Assembly (NCBI RefSeq): GCF_005280195.1
Contig: NZ_SZPR01000017.1
Coordinates: 124,001-188,000, forward strand
Direction: 5' to 3'
Length of the DNA stretch: 64,000 bases
Origin: Streptomyces galbus
GTDB lineage: Bacteria > Actinomycetota > Actinomycetes > Streptomycetales > Streptomycetaceae
The position numbers were made by a program, and so were the translations under genes. The notes beneath the pieces are model-generated. The model saw only the letters and a list, made by a program, of their open reading frames with translations. It searched no databases and was not told the DNA's origin. Below, in pieces: positions 54,045-62,636 of the stretch. How positions within the stretch are numbered: position 1 is the first letter of the stretch; the number at the start of each line of letters is the position of its first letter.

Positions 54045-55993
54045 GCCAGGCCGGGCGCGAGGCCGCCACCTGTGACGAGGGCAGCCACGAACTGCGCCGC
54101 CCGGGTGGCCGCCAGCTGCTGCCGTTCCACCTTGCGCTCGTGCTTCTTCCCGTCGGCCCAGTCACTGATCGCCTTCACGACGATCCACTCCTTGCGCTGC
54201 CGATACGCAGCCGCGTACAGACCTGCGCCCTCCATCTCACCACCCACCGCCTCGTGGCCGAACTGGGCGGCCACCTGGTCGAGGTAGTCGGCGCTGTCGA
54301 TCAGCTTCTCCCCGGACAGCAGCAGGCCGAAGTGGACCGTGGACAGGTGCCAGTCGATGTCCACGGTGCGGCACCTGTCCAGCAGTCGCGGCGAGGCACT
54401 CACCCTGTCGCCGCGCGGCACCAGCCGGTGCCGAGTGCCCTGCCCTCCAACGCGCTGGCTCTCGTACGCCACCACCTGCCGCGAGACCAGGATGTCTCCG
54501 ACCTGCTGCTCGCCCGGCTTGGCACCGAAGGCTATGCCCACCATGACCACGAGGGCAGGATCGAGGAAGCGGAACGCGTCGTACGCAGTCAGTATGCTGC
54601 CGCCCGGGCCGCTGGCCCCGGCCTCCGACTGGGCCAGGTAGATGTCACAGCCGTGCGCCTCACCCAGCCTGAAGTAGGTCGTGTGCTCGCCGAACAGCGG
54701 CTTCTCTCGCGGTCCGAGCACCTGGGCGAAGGTGTCAAGTACGCACTTGGTCTCCACCTGGGTGGCCGTGAGCAGCAGCAGCCGCGGCCGAGCGCCCAGT
54801 TGCCTGTGTCCCGCCGGGGTGACATGCCCGCCCTTCGGGGCAGCGACGTTGTCCACCGGATCACCTCTTCCCTTTCCGTACTCCGGATGCCCGATTCCGC
54901 TCGGCCCGCCCCGCAGGAGAGCCGCTATCCCTTCGAGCGAGGCACGCGCGCTTGCCAGCAGCGCCTCCGCGGCGGGCACCGCGATGCTGCCGCCGTTCTC
55001 CTGCCACACAGTCAGCGGCCGCGGGGACAGCGTGCCAACGTCGTGACGGGCCTGTCTGATGAGGCTCGCGATCCTTGTGCGCGCGGCATACTGCGAGCCG
55101 CCCCGCACGGCCGGCGGTAGTCGGAGGTGCGCCGTCTCCAGGATCGTCCGAACCGTCGCGCCGATGCGGTATTCGTCGCCGTCCCGGAGACCGCCAAGGA
55201 ATGGGTCCCAGAACGTCCGGCGCGCGAGCCACGGCTGCTCCACGAGAGGCGACAGGCCCGCCACGTCCAGCAGCAGGAAGAGCAGCGGCACGTCGTAGAG
55301 CGGAAAGCTCGTTGAGAGCTCCCCGTCGAAAAACGACAGCCCTTTGACGCCGGTGACGATGTCACCGTCCGCGAATCCGAGGTAGTGCCGGGAGTACGCC
55401 AGCGATATCTGTCGGCGGATCGCGCCCACGTCGGGTGGCGTACCCCCGGCCCGCAACAGGAACGGGTGAAAGAAGCTGTACGTGATCGCTTCGCCGGCTC
55501 TGGCCCTCAGCGCCGCCTCGGTCACCTGTAAGGCGGTAGCGGTAGTGCTGCCGCTGTCGGCACGCGGACGTAGCCCTGCCGCCCACGCCTCCAGGTCGCC
55601 AAGGAGTGCGCTGGTCGTGTCCTGGGGCTTGTGGAGGGTGGCCCTGATGGCACGCAGGCCGTCCGGACCACCGACGAAGTAGAGCGGGTACCGCTCCGCG
55701 TCATGGGCGTAGAGCCGTTGCCGAGACTCGTAGAACTCCTCAACGGTGCCGTTATAACTCACCGCATCCAGGACGTCGGTCTCGCCCAGCAGCGCCATGA
55801 ACCTGCGGCAGTCCGCGTCCAGCGCCGGGTTCTCCCAGATGACGGAGATACCGCAGTAGAAGGTGGCCGAGCAGGTCAGCGATAGCAACTTCAGCAGCTG
55901 CTCCACCAGGCGCGCGGTGACCTGGAAGTCGACGGACTTTCCCAATTCGCGGTCCAGGAAGTGCAGGTAGACCGGGCGCTGGTCGTCGTACAT
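53927..55993 (-). CDS. unknown N-domain fused to nucleoside phosphorylase/nucleosidase domain
   Basis: About 688 residues from ATG 55993 (AGGGGG six bases upstream); ATG 56011, which shares TAATG with the preceding stop, would add six. Residues 1-380 form a helical domain I do not recognise (starting YDDQRPVYLHFLDRELGK). A low-complexity linker leads to a PNP/UDP-phosphorylase-type domain (about 405-650): LLLLTATQVETKCVLDTF, VVMVGIAFGAKPGEQ, VGGEMEGAGLYAA (the Glu that contacts ribose) and VVKAISDWADGK (the catalytic Asp). Such domains cleave nucleosides, or act as NAD/nucleotide effectors in conflict systems. It is third in a coupled operon. Confidence 0.75.
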   Translation of the reverse strand: MYDDQRPVYLHFLDRELGKSVDFQVTARLVEQLLKLLSLTCSATFYCGISVIWENPALDADCRRFMALLGETDVLDAVSYNGTVEEFYESRQRLYAHDAERYPLYFVGGPDGLRAIRATLHKPQDTTSALLGDLEAWAAGLRPRADSGSTTATALQVTEAALRARAGEAITYSFFHPFLLRAGGTPPDVGAIRRQISLAYSRHYLGFADGDIVTGVKGLSFFDGELSTSFPLYDVPLLFLLLDVAGLSPLVEQPWLARRTFWDPFLGGLRDGDEYRIGATVRTILETAHLRLPPAVRGGSQYAARTRIASLIRQARHDVGTLSPRPLTVWQENGGSIAVPAAEALLASARASLEGIAALLRGGPSGIGHPEYGKGRGDPVDNVAAPKGGHVTPAGHRQLGARPRLLLLTATQVETKCVLDTFAQVLGPREKPLFGEHTTYFRLGEAHGCDIYLAQSEAGASGPGGSILTAYDAFRFLDPALVVMVGIAFGAKPGEQQVGDILVSRQVVAYESQRVGGQGTRHRLVPRGDRVSASPRLLDRCRTVDIDWHLSTVHFGLLLSGEKLIDSADYLDQVAAQFGHEAVGGEMEGAGLYAAAYRQRKEWIVVKAISDWADGKKHERKVERQQLAATRAAQFVAALVTGGGLAPGLAQAGATVERDDIGPPRAECAAADGDTAGFGSTDRESASS

Positions 55994-56010
55994 GCAACCC
56001 CCTGGGCGCA

Positions 56011-56433
56011 TTACTGTGCCGCGGACACGATGACCTCCCTGAGCCCTTTCTCGGACAGGCCGACGCTTCGTTCCACCTCCTCCTCCAAGGAGATCTCGTG
56101 TGGAGCCACTTCGGTGATTCCCTCGACCCGGGTAGAGAGGGTGAAATAGCGCACCGGCTTGCCCAGGTCGAGGGCATACCGGATCTCATGGAACACACCG
56201 TCGGAGATCTCTCCGAAGACCCAGATCTCGTCAGCGATCCGTACGCAGTTGTTGTTCGCCCGGCGGATCACATCACGGTCGACGCGGTCACCGAGGAAGT
56301 AATCGAAGATCCGGAAAGGGTTGAGCGGCACAGCCTGGTTGCGCAGGACGTACTCACAGATGACGTCCCGGCAGAAGAAATTGTGTTTCGACTGCGCCGT
56401 GTAGACAACGGGCAGGGACTGCGTAAGTGTCAT
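56011..56433 (-). CDS. nucleoside 2-deoxyribosyltransferase-like Rossmann protein
   Basis: A 140-residue protein from ATG 56433, overlapping the FAD gene stop by four bases. The central part reads CVRIADEIWVFGEISDGVFHEIRYALDLGKPV (quoted here in pieces: ADEIWVFGEISDGVF, HEIRYALDLGKPV), which matches the deoxyribosyltransferase/SLOG-like pattern of an acidic strand end, a Gly/Asp turn and a catalytic-type Glu in E-I-x-x-A. The N-terminus (SLPVVYTAQSKHNFFCRDVI) fits the first strand-helix. It could cleave, transfer or sense a nucleoside or nucleotide. Its pairing with a nucleosidase domain suggests a shared ligand. Confidence 0.7.
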   Translation of the reverse strand: MTLTQSLPVVYTAQSKHNFFCRDVICEYVLRNQAVPLNPFRIFDYFLGDRVDRDVIRRANNNCVRIADEIWVFGEISDGVFHEIRYALDLGKPVRYFTLSTRVEGITEVAPHEISLEEEVERSVGLSEKGLREVIVSAAQ

Positions 56434-57743
56434 GATCGTCTCCTGAAGTACTCACTTATCCGGCGGGCGGCGAAGAACCCGCTGACGAGGGCAGCCGTGA
56501 TGCCGCGGAAGCGTCCGGCGGTGTCCCCGACGGCCCATACCGGGCGCCCGTAGACCATCAGCTCCTGTCTCGTCCACGGGTAGTGGCCGACGCCCTCCAA
56601 AGTGGGGCCCGACACCAGCGCATTCTCCAGCCGCTGGGCACCGAGCCGGTCGGTGAGCCGACCAAGGCCCTCGGCCAGAAGTGCCGCTCCGCGGTCTCCG
56701 AGCCGGTGCCGCAGCGTCCCGTCGGTGGACGGCCCGCGCGCCGTTAGGAAATCCGCCAATGGCACCCCCTGTGCGGGCTGTGCCCCCTCGCTCAACAGCG
56801 CTGCTCCCCGCCAAATAAGTGCCGCCTCGCTCTCGTTCGACACCCGCAGGTTGAACCCCACATTGGACCTGCCGGTGGGCGGGCAGTCAGCCCGCCCGGA
56901 AAGTGTCACCCACCCGTCGAAGTCGGTAGCCACCACTCGTCCGTCACGGCAGCAGCAGAAAGTGCGCCAACCATAGCGGCCGGACTTATCCTCCCACAGG
57001 AACTTCGGATCCAGAGCACGCTGGTCCCGGAGAAAGAAGTCGTCGACCGGCTGCTCTATTCGAACACCAATTTCCAGCCGTCGAAAAGTGCATTGAACAC
57101 CTTTCAACCGGACATCGCAGGAGAGCGGCCCGAACCGGCCCCCGGCGAGGACGAGTGCCCTGCAGTGCACGGTCACGCCGTCGCCATGTGCTCCCGTCGC
57201 GGTGGCGGGCCGCAGGCCGACCGCAATCGACCCCCCGAACCCCTCGCCCACCTGGAAGGCCTTGGTGCCGGTCAGCAGGTTATCCCGGCCCACTAAATCG
57301 GCGAGCCGCTCGGTCAACCGAGTCCGCTCCTCCATGGATACATAGAAGGAGGGGTAGTGCTTCAGGCGGAATGTCGGTGGCCCAGAGGTGTCGGGAGTTC
57401 GCTTCGGGTACACCGGTACCGCTAGGCCGCATGGCGCCAGCGCCTTGGCCATGGCGTCATAGGCCAGGCGCAGGTCATGTCCTGGGCGCAGGGACCACAA
57501 GCCGGTGGCGGAAGGGTAGAACGAGAACTTTCCGTCCGAGAAGAGCCCAGCCCCGCCCACTCCTGTCGCCAGATGCGCAGGATTCGTGGCGTCCCGTCCG
57601 CCCGACGGCGGCCCCTGTTCCACGACCAGGCAGTGCAGCCCGCTGTTCCCCAGCCCCGCGGCCACCGCTAGACCCGCAGGTCCGGCTCCGATGACCAGGA
57701 CATCTGTCCACGACAGTTCGCTGCGTACTGTCACACGCGTCAC
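56430..57743 (-). CDS. FAD-dependent dehydrogenase (COG2509-like)
   Basis: A 437-residue flavoprotein. The N-terminal Rossmann motif is DVLVIGAGPAGLAVAAGLG, followed by the family-typical GVGGAGLFSDGKFSF and a late FAD contact VWAVGDTAGRFRGITAALVSG (quoted in part). Relatives are uncharacterised FAD-dependent dehydrogenases resembling HI0933/geranylgeranyl-reductase-type folds. GTG 57743 is used; GTG 57734 has a better-spaced G-rich ribosome-binding site. It is first of a three-gene coupled operon and is divergent from the membrane protein gene at 57884. No pigment or lipid genes are adjacent to hint at its substrate. Confidence 0.8.
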   Translation of the reverse strand: MTRVTVRSELSWTDVLVIGAGPAGLAVAAGLGNSGLHCLVVEQGPPSGGRDATNPAHLATGVGGAGLFSDGKFSFYPSATGLWSLRPGHDLRLAYDAMAKALAPCGLAVPVYPKRTPDTSGPPTFRLKHYPSFYVSMEERTRLTERLADLVGRDNLLTGTKAFQVGEGFGGSIAVGLRPATATGAHGDGVTVHCRALVLAGGRFGPLSCDVRLKGVQCTFRRLEIGVRIEQPVDDFFLRDQRALDPKFLWEDKSGRYGWRTFCCCRDGRVVATDFDGWVTLSGRADCPPTGRSNVGFNLRVSNESEAALIWRGAALLSEGAQPAQGVPLADFLTARGPSTDGTLRHRLGDRGAALLAEGLGRLTDRLGAQRLENALVSGPTLEGVGHYPWTRQELMVYGRPVWAVGDTAGRFRGITAALVSGFFAARRISEYFRRRS

Positions 57744-57883
57744 CCCCCCGACGGCCTTCCCCCAAGGGCCGGTGCGCAGAAGCTACTTGATGGCGCGCCG
57801 CCTGCACAGGGGTGAGGTGTCACAGCTTCTGCGGAGGGGAAGAGCAGTCACTCGACGGCACACGGCATACCTGGAGAGGACCC

Positions 57884-58426
57884 ATGGCATCTGGTGCGAA
57901 TGTGACCTTAGGGGCTCTACTGCTGACGGAATACGAGCGCCTCAAGGACGAACAGCGAAGCCGGATCGCCTTCCGGGACAACCTGGTCTACGCGATGCTG
58001 GCCTCGGCGGCTGCGGTCCTGGGAGCCGCCTTGCGGTCAGGCTTCGAAGCGGGCTTCCTGCTCCTGCTGCCTCCGGTGGCAATCCTCCTGGGCTGGACCT
58101 ACCTCATCAACGACCAGAAGATCTCGGCGATGGGACAATACATTCGGGGCACGCTGGCTCCCCGCCTAGCGGCAGCCGCAGGTGCTGGGGACGAGGTCTT
58201 CGGCTGGGAAACAGCCCATCGCGGAGACGCCCGCCGGGTGTGGCGGAAGAGGATGCAACTCGCCGCCGACCTGATCGCGTTCGTGCTCACGCCATCCGCC
58301 GCGATCCTCACGTTCTTACTCTCCGGCCATCTAAACGCCATGCTGGTCGTCGTCGCGGTGCTGGAGGCAGCGGCGACCGCCGTGCTCGGTGTCCAGATCG
58401 TTCTGTACGCGGATCTCGCATCCTGA
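57884..58426 (+). CDS. four-TM membrane protein of unknown function
   Basis: A 180-residue protein from ATG 57884 (GGAGAGGA upstream). An N-terminal amphipathic helix (LLTEYERLKDEQRSRIAFRD) precedes four hydrophobic segments in two pairs: NLVYAMLASAAAVLGAAL with FLLLLPPVAILLGWTYL, then LIAFVLTPSAAILTFLL with LVVVAVLEAAATAVLGV. I recall similar proteins in many actinobacteria without a known role. The architecture would suit a membrane effector or channel-like protein controlled by the divergent operon, but this is inference. Confidence 0.7.
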   Translation: MASGANVTLGALLLTEYERLKDEQRSRIAFRDNLVYAMLASAAAVLGAALRSGFEAGFLLLLPPVAILLGWTYLINDQKISAMGQYIRGTLAPRLAAAAGAGDEVFGWETAHRGDARRVWRKRMQLAADLIAFVLTPSAAILTFLLSGHLNAMLVVVAVLEAAATAVLGVQIVLYADLAS

Positions 58427-58571
58427 GGCGATGGTGAATTGTCAGTTCATGTGCCTTTGCGGGTGATTGAACCGACTCCTGGTGTCCCGGCGTACACCTG
58501 TTCCGCCGGGGCGGTTACCGCAGGTCACCATGCATCCCATTGAGAGAAGACCAAGAGGGCCTGTTCTTCGA

Positions 58572-59696
58572 TCACACCCTCTGACCTGCGATTTCTTTGG
58601 TTGCAGCGTCTCCCAGTCCGCACCCGGTCCGCAGGCCGCCGAGAACGGCGTCCATGACGGTCCGGGTGCGGACCTCTTCGCCCGGCCAGAGGTGCGCGTA
58701 GATCCGCAGCGTCATGACGGCGGATGCGTGGCCGAGGACCAGCTGGACCTGCTTGACGCTCGCTCCGCCGGCGATGAGGGCGGAGGCGTAGAAGTGGCGC
58801 AGGTCGTGGGTCACCATGTGCGGCAGTTCGACGGGCTTTCGGCCCTCGCGGTCGGCCGCCTCGTTCTCCACTGATTCGAGCGTCCTGCGGGCGCAGTTCC
58901 ACTCCGTCTTCCAGCGGCGGTAGTTGAGCGGTTCGCCCTCCTCCATCGTGAACAGCCACTCCTTAAAGGGGCCTGCGGCGAGGTGCGCGAGGAGGGCGTC
59001 TGTGACCACCTCACCGACCGGAACGGTACGCCGGGACTTGGCGGTCTTCGGCGGGCCGATCTTCCCGGACTGGAGGCTCTGCCGCTCGACGCGGAAGGTG
59101 CCGGCCCTGAAGTCGACGTCCGAGACCTTGAGGCCGAGCAACTCGCCTATTCGCAAGCCTGATCCGGCGAGCGTGACGATCGCCGCGCGGATGTACGGCG
59201 GCATCACGCGGGCCATGGCCTCGACCTGCGCGACCGTGGGCGGGGTGACCTCCTCGTCCGGCATGGGCGGGAGGGTGATCCGGCGGCACGGGCTGGAGGC
59301 GATGACCTTGTCCTCGACGGCCGCGGTCATGAGGCGTACGAGGACGTCGTAGACGTTGCGCACGCTGCCGGGGCCGAGCAGCTCGGACAGGCTCTTGAAG
59401 AGCACCTGTAGGTCGTTGCGGCGTATCGCCGCCATGGCGCGGGAGCCCAGTGCCGGGACAAGATGAAGTCGGAGCGCGTTGTCGGTGATGCGCTCCACCG
59501 CCTCGCTGGCGATGAGTGACTCCTCCCACTTCTTCGCGTACTTCTCGAAGATGATCCGTCCGGCACGCGGGTCCACGTATTGGCCGGTCACGATGCTGGC
59601 CGTGACCTCGTCCAGCCAGCGCTGAGCGTCGATCTTGCGGTCGAAGTGGCGGGCGTGCTCCTTGCCGTCGAGGTCTCGGTAGCGGGCGCCCGCCAT
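58572..59696 (-). CDS. tyrosine recombinase/integrase, N-terminal start lost
   Basis: A 374-residue site-specific recombinase if translated from ATG 59696 (MAGARYRDLDGKEHARHF). Arm-binding and SAM-like core-binding domains come first; the catalytic domain has the first Arg in LAGSGLRIGELLGL, the HxxR-type box DLRHFYASALI, LGHASAVMTLRIYAHLW and Tyr. The sequence just upstream encodes IQKRPNGKWRA in a second frame, which shows that a base was gained and the original ATG (still present in the decayed copy at 52902) was removed. It is the functional candidate of the two integrases. Confidence 0.85.
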   Translation of the reverse strand: MAGARYRDLDGKEHARHFDRKIDAQRWLDEVTASIVTGQYVDPRAGRIIFEKYAKKWEESLIASEAVERITDNALRLHLVPALGSRAMAAIRRNDLQVLFKSLSELLGPGSVRNVYDVLVRLMTAAVEDKVIASSPCRRITLPPMPDEEVTPPTVAQVEAMARVMPPYIRAAIVTLAGSGLRIGELLGLKVSDVDFRAGTFRVERQSLQSGKIGPPKTAKSRRTVPVGEVVTDALLAHLAAGPFKEWLFTMEEGEPLNYRRWKTEWNCARRTLESVENEAADREGRKPVELPHMVTHDLRHFYASALIAGGASVKQVQLVLGHASAVMTLRIYAHLWPGEEVRTRTVMDAVLGGLRTGCGLGDAATKEIAGQRV

Positions 59697-59760
59697 TTGC
59701 CGTTGGGGCGCTTCTGAATATGGCGGCGGGGAAGAACCAGCACGGGCCGACGTTGGAGAT

Positions 59761-60288
59761 GTGCCCGTCCGCCTGGGCAACGTCGACGGCCAGACCGAGG
59801 CGCTGCTGCACATCACCCACGCTCGCGCCTACGCCGCGGTCGGCGCGAAGCCCGCAGCGGCCCGCGCTCTGCTCGCCGCCGAAGACGCTTTCCTGCGCGA
59901 CGATGGACCCCAGCCCAGCTACTCCCGCGTCAGCGGCCCGGCCGCAGGCACCGTCGCCAGCCACACCGCCCGCACTCTGACCGACCTCGCCGACCACGTC
60001 GGTACCGAGCAACAGCACCGCGATGCCCTGGTGCGCTGGGACCCCGAGAAGTACAAGCGCGTCCACGCCCTCACCTACGCCGACCTCGGCGACAGCCTCG
60101 CCGCCCAGGCCCGCGCTGACGAAGCCGTCGCCGCCTGGTCACAGGACCTGACCCTGATGGAGGGCATGACGTCCGACCGCACCCGCAAAGCGATCACCTC
60201 GCTCCGCTCCACCCTCTCCATCCACCAGCGCCGCAAAGTGCCCGGAGCCGCCGAACTCGCCCACCGCGCACGTGAAGCGCTGGCCTAA
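59761..60288 (+). pseudogene. C-terminal fragment of an XRE/TPR-type regulator
   Basis: A 175-codon frame (GTG 59761 is merely the first start available) encoding TPR-like helices: ALLHITHARAYAAVGAKPAA, RWDPEKYKRVHALTYADLGDSL, and VPGAAELAHRAREAL at the end. This is the familiar tail of Streptomyces XRE-family regulators with TPRs; the HTH and first repeats are missing because the gene stops at the integrase junction near 59720. A NUDIX gene normally follows such regulators, and a broken one follows here. Confidence 0.7.
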
Positions 60289-60323
60289 GCTGCCACCATC
60301 CGGCCGACGAAGGGACACAAGCC

Positions 60324-60822
60324 GTGGCTCAGCGGACAACCGACGACCAGCCCAAAGCTCTGCCGCCCGCCCTCGAATCCATGACCCTGCTGGTCGCCGC
60401 CGTCATCGTCCACGACAAGGCCACCAACCGCGTCGTCCTCCTCCAGCGCAGCCAGAACGCCAAGTTCGCCCAGGATGTGGGACCTCCCCGTCGGCAAGAG
60501 CGAACCCGGCGAGCCCATCACCGAGACGGCAGTGCGGGAGTTGTACGAAGAAACCGGTCTGACCGTGAAGCCGGAGTCTCTGAAGGTCGCGCACATCATC
60601 CACAGCGCCTGGGGTGTGGAGGCTTCCAACGGCTTCCTCACCGTCGTCTTCACGGCTTACGAATGGAACGGCGAACCAGAGAACCGCGAGCCACGTAAGC
60701 ACGCCCAGGTCTGCTGGGTCGACGCCGACACAATCCCCGATAACTTCGTGGACACCACCTCAAGCGCCCTCCACCGATACCTTTCGGCAGGCCCGGACGC
60801 CTCCCTCGACGGCTGGCAATAG
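60324..60822 (+). pseudogene. frameshifted NUDIX hydrolase
   Basis: The start (MAQRTTDDQPKALPP, to NRVVLLQRSQNAKFAQ) and the rest (MWDLPVGKSEPGEPITE onward) are in different frames. The break is at 60471-60477, where two bases seem to be missing from an expected AQGMWDLP. The NUDIX box is intact in the second frame: GKSEPGEPITETAVRELYEE followed by TGL. An internal ATG at 60475 could still yield a protein without its first strands, but that is unlikely to be functional. Confidence 0.8.
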
Positions 60823-61179
60823 GGACGCCAACTGCGGTCAGGCCGGTCGCCAAGACAGTCACTTCACTACTCATACTCGGCAACCAAGATCGTCCGCGTG
60901 ATGTCCGCATTAGCTCCTAGGGGAATCCCCTCCCTATGACCGACGCCACCGTCCGCGTCCGCGGGCTCCACCCCTGCCGCCAGTGCCTCGACCTCGTCGC
61001 CGCGGCACCAAGACCATCGAGGTGCAGGTGAAATACGCGCACCTCACCGACCTCGTCACCTGGCGGCAGCATCCGCTTCCACGTCAAGGGCACCGGCGAG
61101 AACTGAAGAGCCAGGACCAAACGGGTCACCGAATACCCCAACTTCAAAACAGTCCTCGGCAGATCGATGGTCAGACTAT
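60823..61179. other. degenerate stretch between the NUDIX pseudogene and methyltransferase
   Basis: A region of 357 bases. An ATG at 60936 opens a 31-codon frame (MTDATVRVRGLHPC...) that soon stops, and a later frame ends GSIRFHVKGTGEN, as if a small element gene had been broken by indels. I see no intact gene. Confidence 0.45.
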
Positions 61180-62508
61180 TCAATGGGGCCACGGAAGGGA
61201 TCGAATTACGCCAACCGTGAGATGACGACACCGAATTCTCTGATCCAGCCAATCCGAGACCGTAGAAGACTCCAAGACTTCCAGGAGGCGTTTACAGTCG
61301 GATTCGTCACCACTAAGCGGCGACGCGGTAATAAGATGATTGTCCACCGCAATAGGCTCGACACCCGTAACCAATACACCAGCCGCCCGTGCTTCACCTC
61401 CTGCCCGAGCACCAGGGCGCGACGTTCGCCGGATGGCAACGAATGGCGGCGCAACGAGACGCCCAGCAAACTGCCGTGTACGACCTGGGATCCCCCTCGA
61501 TCCAGCGGTTGGGAGGTCCCGGGCAGTAAGGAAGGGTGCACTCGGCCCTGTATGCGGATCCCGGTTGTCCACCACCGGCCCGACACGCACTTCGAATGCC
61601 TCTTCAATGGTTGAGGCCCCTATGGGTGCCGGCCACCACGGTGCGACAGTGGCTACTGGCCGACTCTTCCTCTTTCGCGTTCCACCCAAAAAGAACACAT
61701 CAATGTCGGTATGAGGATCAAACTGGCCGTACAGTTCCGCCCGATCGACTTTCAGCACTGACTCTATCCGCGAGCGCCACGGTTCATATCGACTACCACT
61801 ACGCAGCACGTCCGGCAGAACCCCATGCAGCTGCTGACCAACTTTTAGCGCTTGCGCGCCCGCCAGAACAAATACTGCAGCCTGGGATACCGCACCACTC
61901 GACCAATCGCAGTCATCGTCGGCAAAGGTGTTCCCATACGGTGGATTGAGCAGGAGATGACCGCGATACCCGGCAGTATTGCGGAGCTCGGCAAGTCCGT
62001 CTCCGACCCCTATCCCCCGGAAGGCCCGCAGGCCCGACTCAAGATCGATACTCTGCGGTTGGACCTCCCCCTGATGGCGAGCGGCAGCGGCGAGGAATAG
62101 GCGTAACCGGGCGGCATCCACGAACGGCTGGTGAAGATCGCAACCACGGAGCCTGCCACCCCACAACCTCACAGTGCCGGCGAGGGTAGGAGCAGTGGGC
62201 AAGCCTTCAGAAGCAGCGATCAGGAGATCCCCCGCGCCACATGAAGGGTCCCAGTAGCGATCCGCTGTAGCTGACGCCTCGGGTCCACCGAGCAACGAGG
62301 CGAACTTGGCTCGTACCGGCCCACCCGTGAAGAAGGCTCCCTCGTCACGCCGCACTTGCAGCGGCACCAGGGAACGCAACTGCTGCGCCGCCTGACCGTT
62401 CAAGGCGTGGTGAACATCCTGCTCAACGCGCCCCCACGACCCACGCACAACGTCCGAGGCGAGCACCCTCAGTCGGTCGGTGTACACCCCATATTCAGCC
62501 GTTCGCAC
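61180..62508 (-). CDS. N6-adenine DNA methyltransferase-like protein
   Basis: A 442-residue class I methyltransferase from GTG 62508, preferred because GGAAGGGGG lies just upstream and a TATAAG hexamer (62544-62539) would start the mRNA between it and the alternative ATG 62556. Motif X-like RRDEGAFFTG precedes the SAM site DPSCGAGD (residues 87-94); the catalytic motif is NPPYG (188-192). The C-terminal 250 residues probably form the target-recognition part. It may modify host DNA or, in a defence locus, mark self. It is divergent from the GHKL ATPase gene, 128 bases apart. GC content falls in this part of the window. Confidence 0.85.
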   Translation of the reverse strand: MRTAEYGVYTDRLRVLASDVVRGSWGRVEQDVHHALNGQAAQQLRSLVPLQVRRDEGAFFTGGPVRAKFASLLGGPEASATADRYWDPSCGAGDLLIAASEGLPTAPTLAGTVRLWGGRLRGCDLHQPFVDAARLRLFLAAAARHQGEVQPQSIDLESGLRAFRGIGVGDGLAELRNTAGYRGHLLLNPPYGNTFADDDCDWSSGAVSQAAVFVLAGAQALKVGQQLHGVLPDVLRSGSRYEPWRSRIESVLKVDRAELYGQFDPHTDIDVFFLGGTRKRKSRPVATVAPWWPAPIGASTIEEAFEVRVGPVVDNRDPHTGPSAPFLTARDLPTAGSRGIPGRTRQFAGRLVAPPFVAIRRTSRPGARAGGEARAAGVLVTGVEPIAVDNHLITASPLSGDESDCKRLLEVLESSTVSDWLDQRIRCRHLTVGVIRSLPWPH

Positions 62509-62636
62509 GCGGCCCCCTTCCCTAACGGTGTCAACTGCCTTATATGTAGCTGACATTGACGATCAGTGCGCCGCTATTCTGCAGCAGGCTGGCCGGCCTC
62601 GGAACCCCGGGGTAGGTCCAGTCCGAAGGGGGATCC

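Larger units (their letters stand above)
52207..59720. mobile_element. integrase-flanked accessory island
   Basis: A decayed integrase (52207-52902) and a near-complete relative (58572-59696), in the same orientation, bracket a HAD gene, a coupled three-gene operon and a membrane protein. Downstream, a TPR regulator gene has lost its 5' part exactly where the second integrase lost its start codon (about 59716-59720), showing a rearrangement junction. No transfer, replication or excisionase genes are visible, so the island looks immobilised. The edges are inferred from the integrases and sodN; no att repeats were proven. Confidence 0.6.

Noticed and set aside
61183..62100. Several plus-strand frames opposite the methyltransferase
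   Set aside because: None shows Streptomyces codon bias, while the minus-strand frame has clear methyltransferase motifs.
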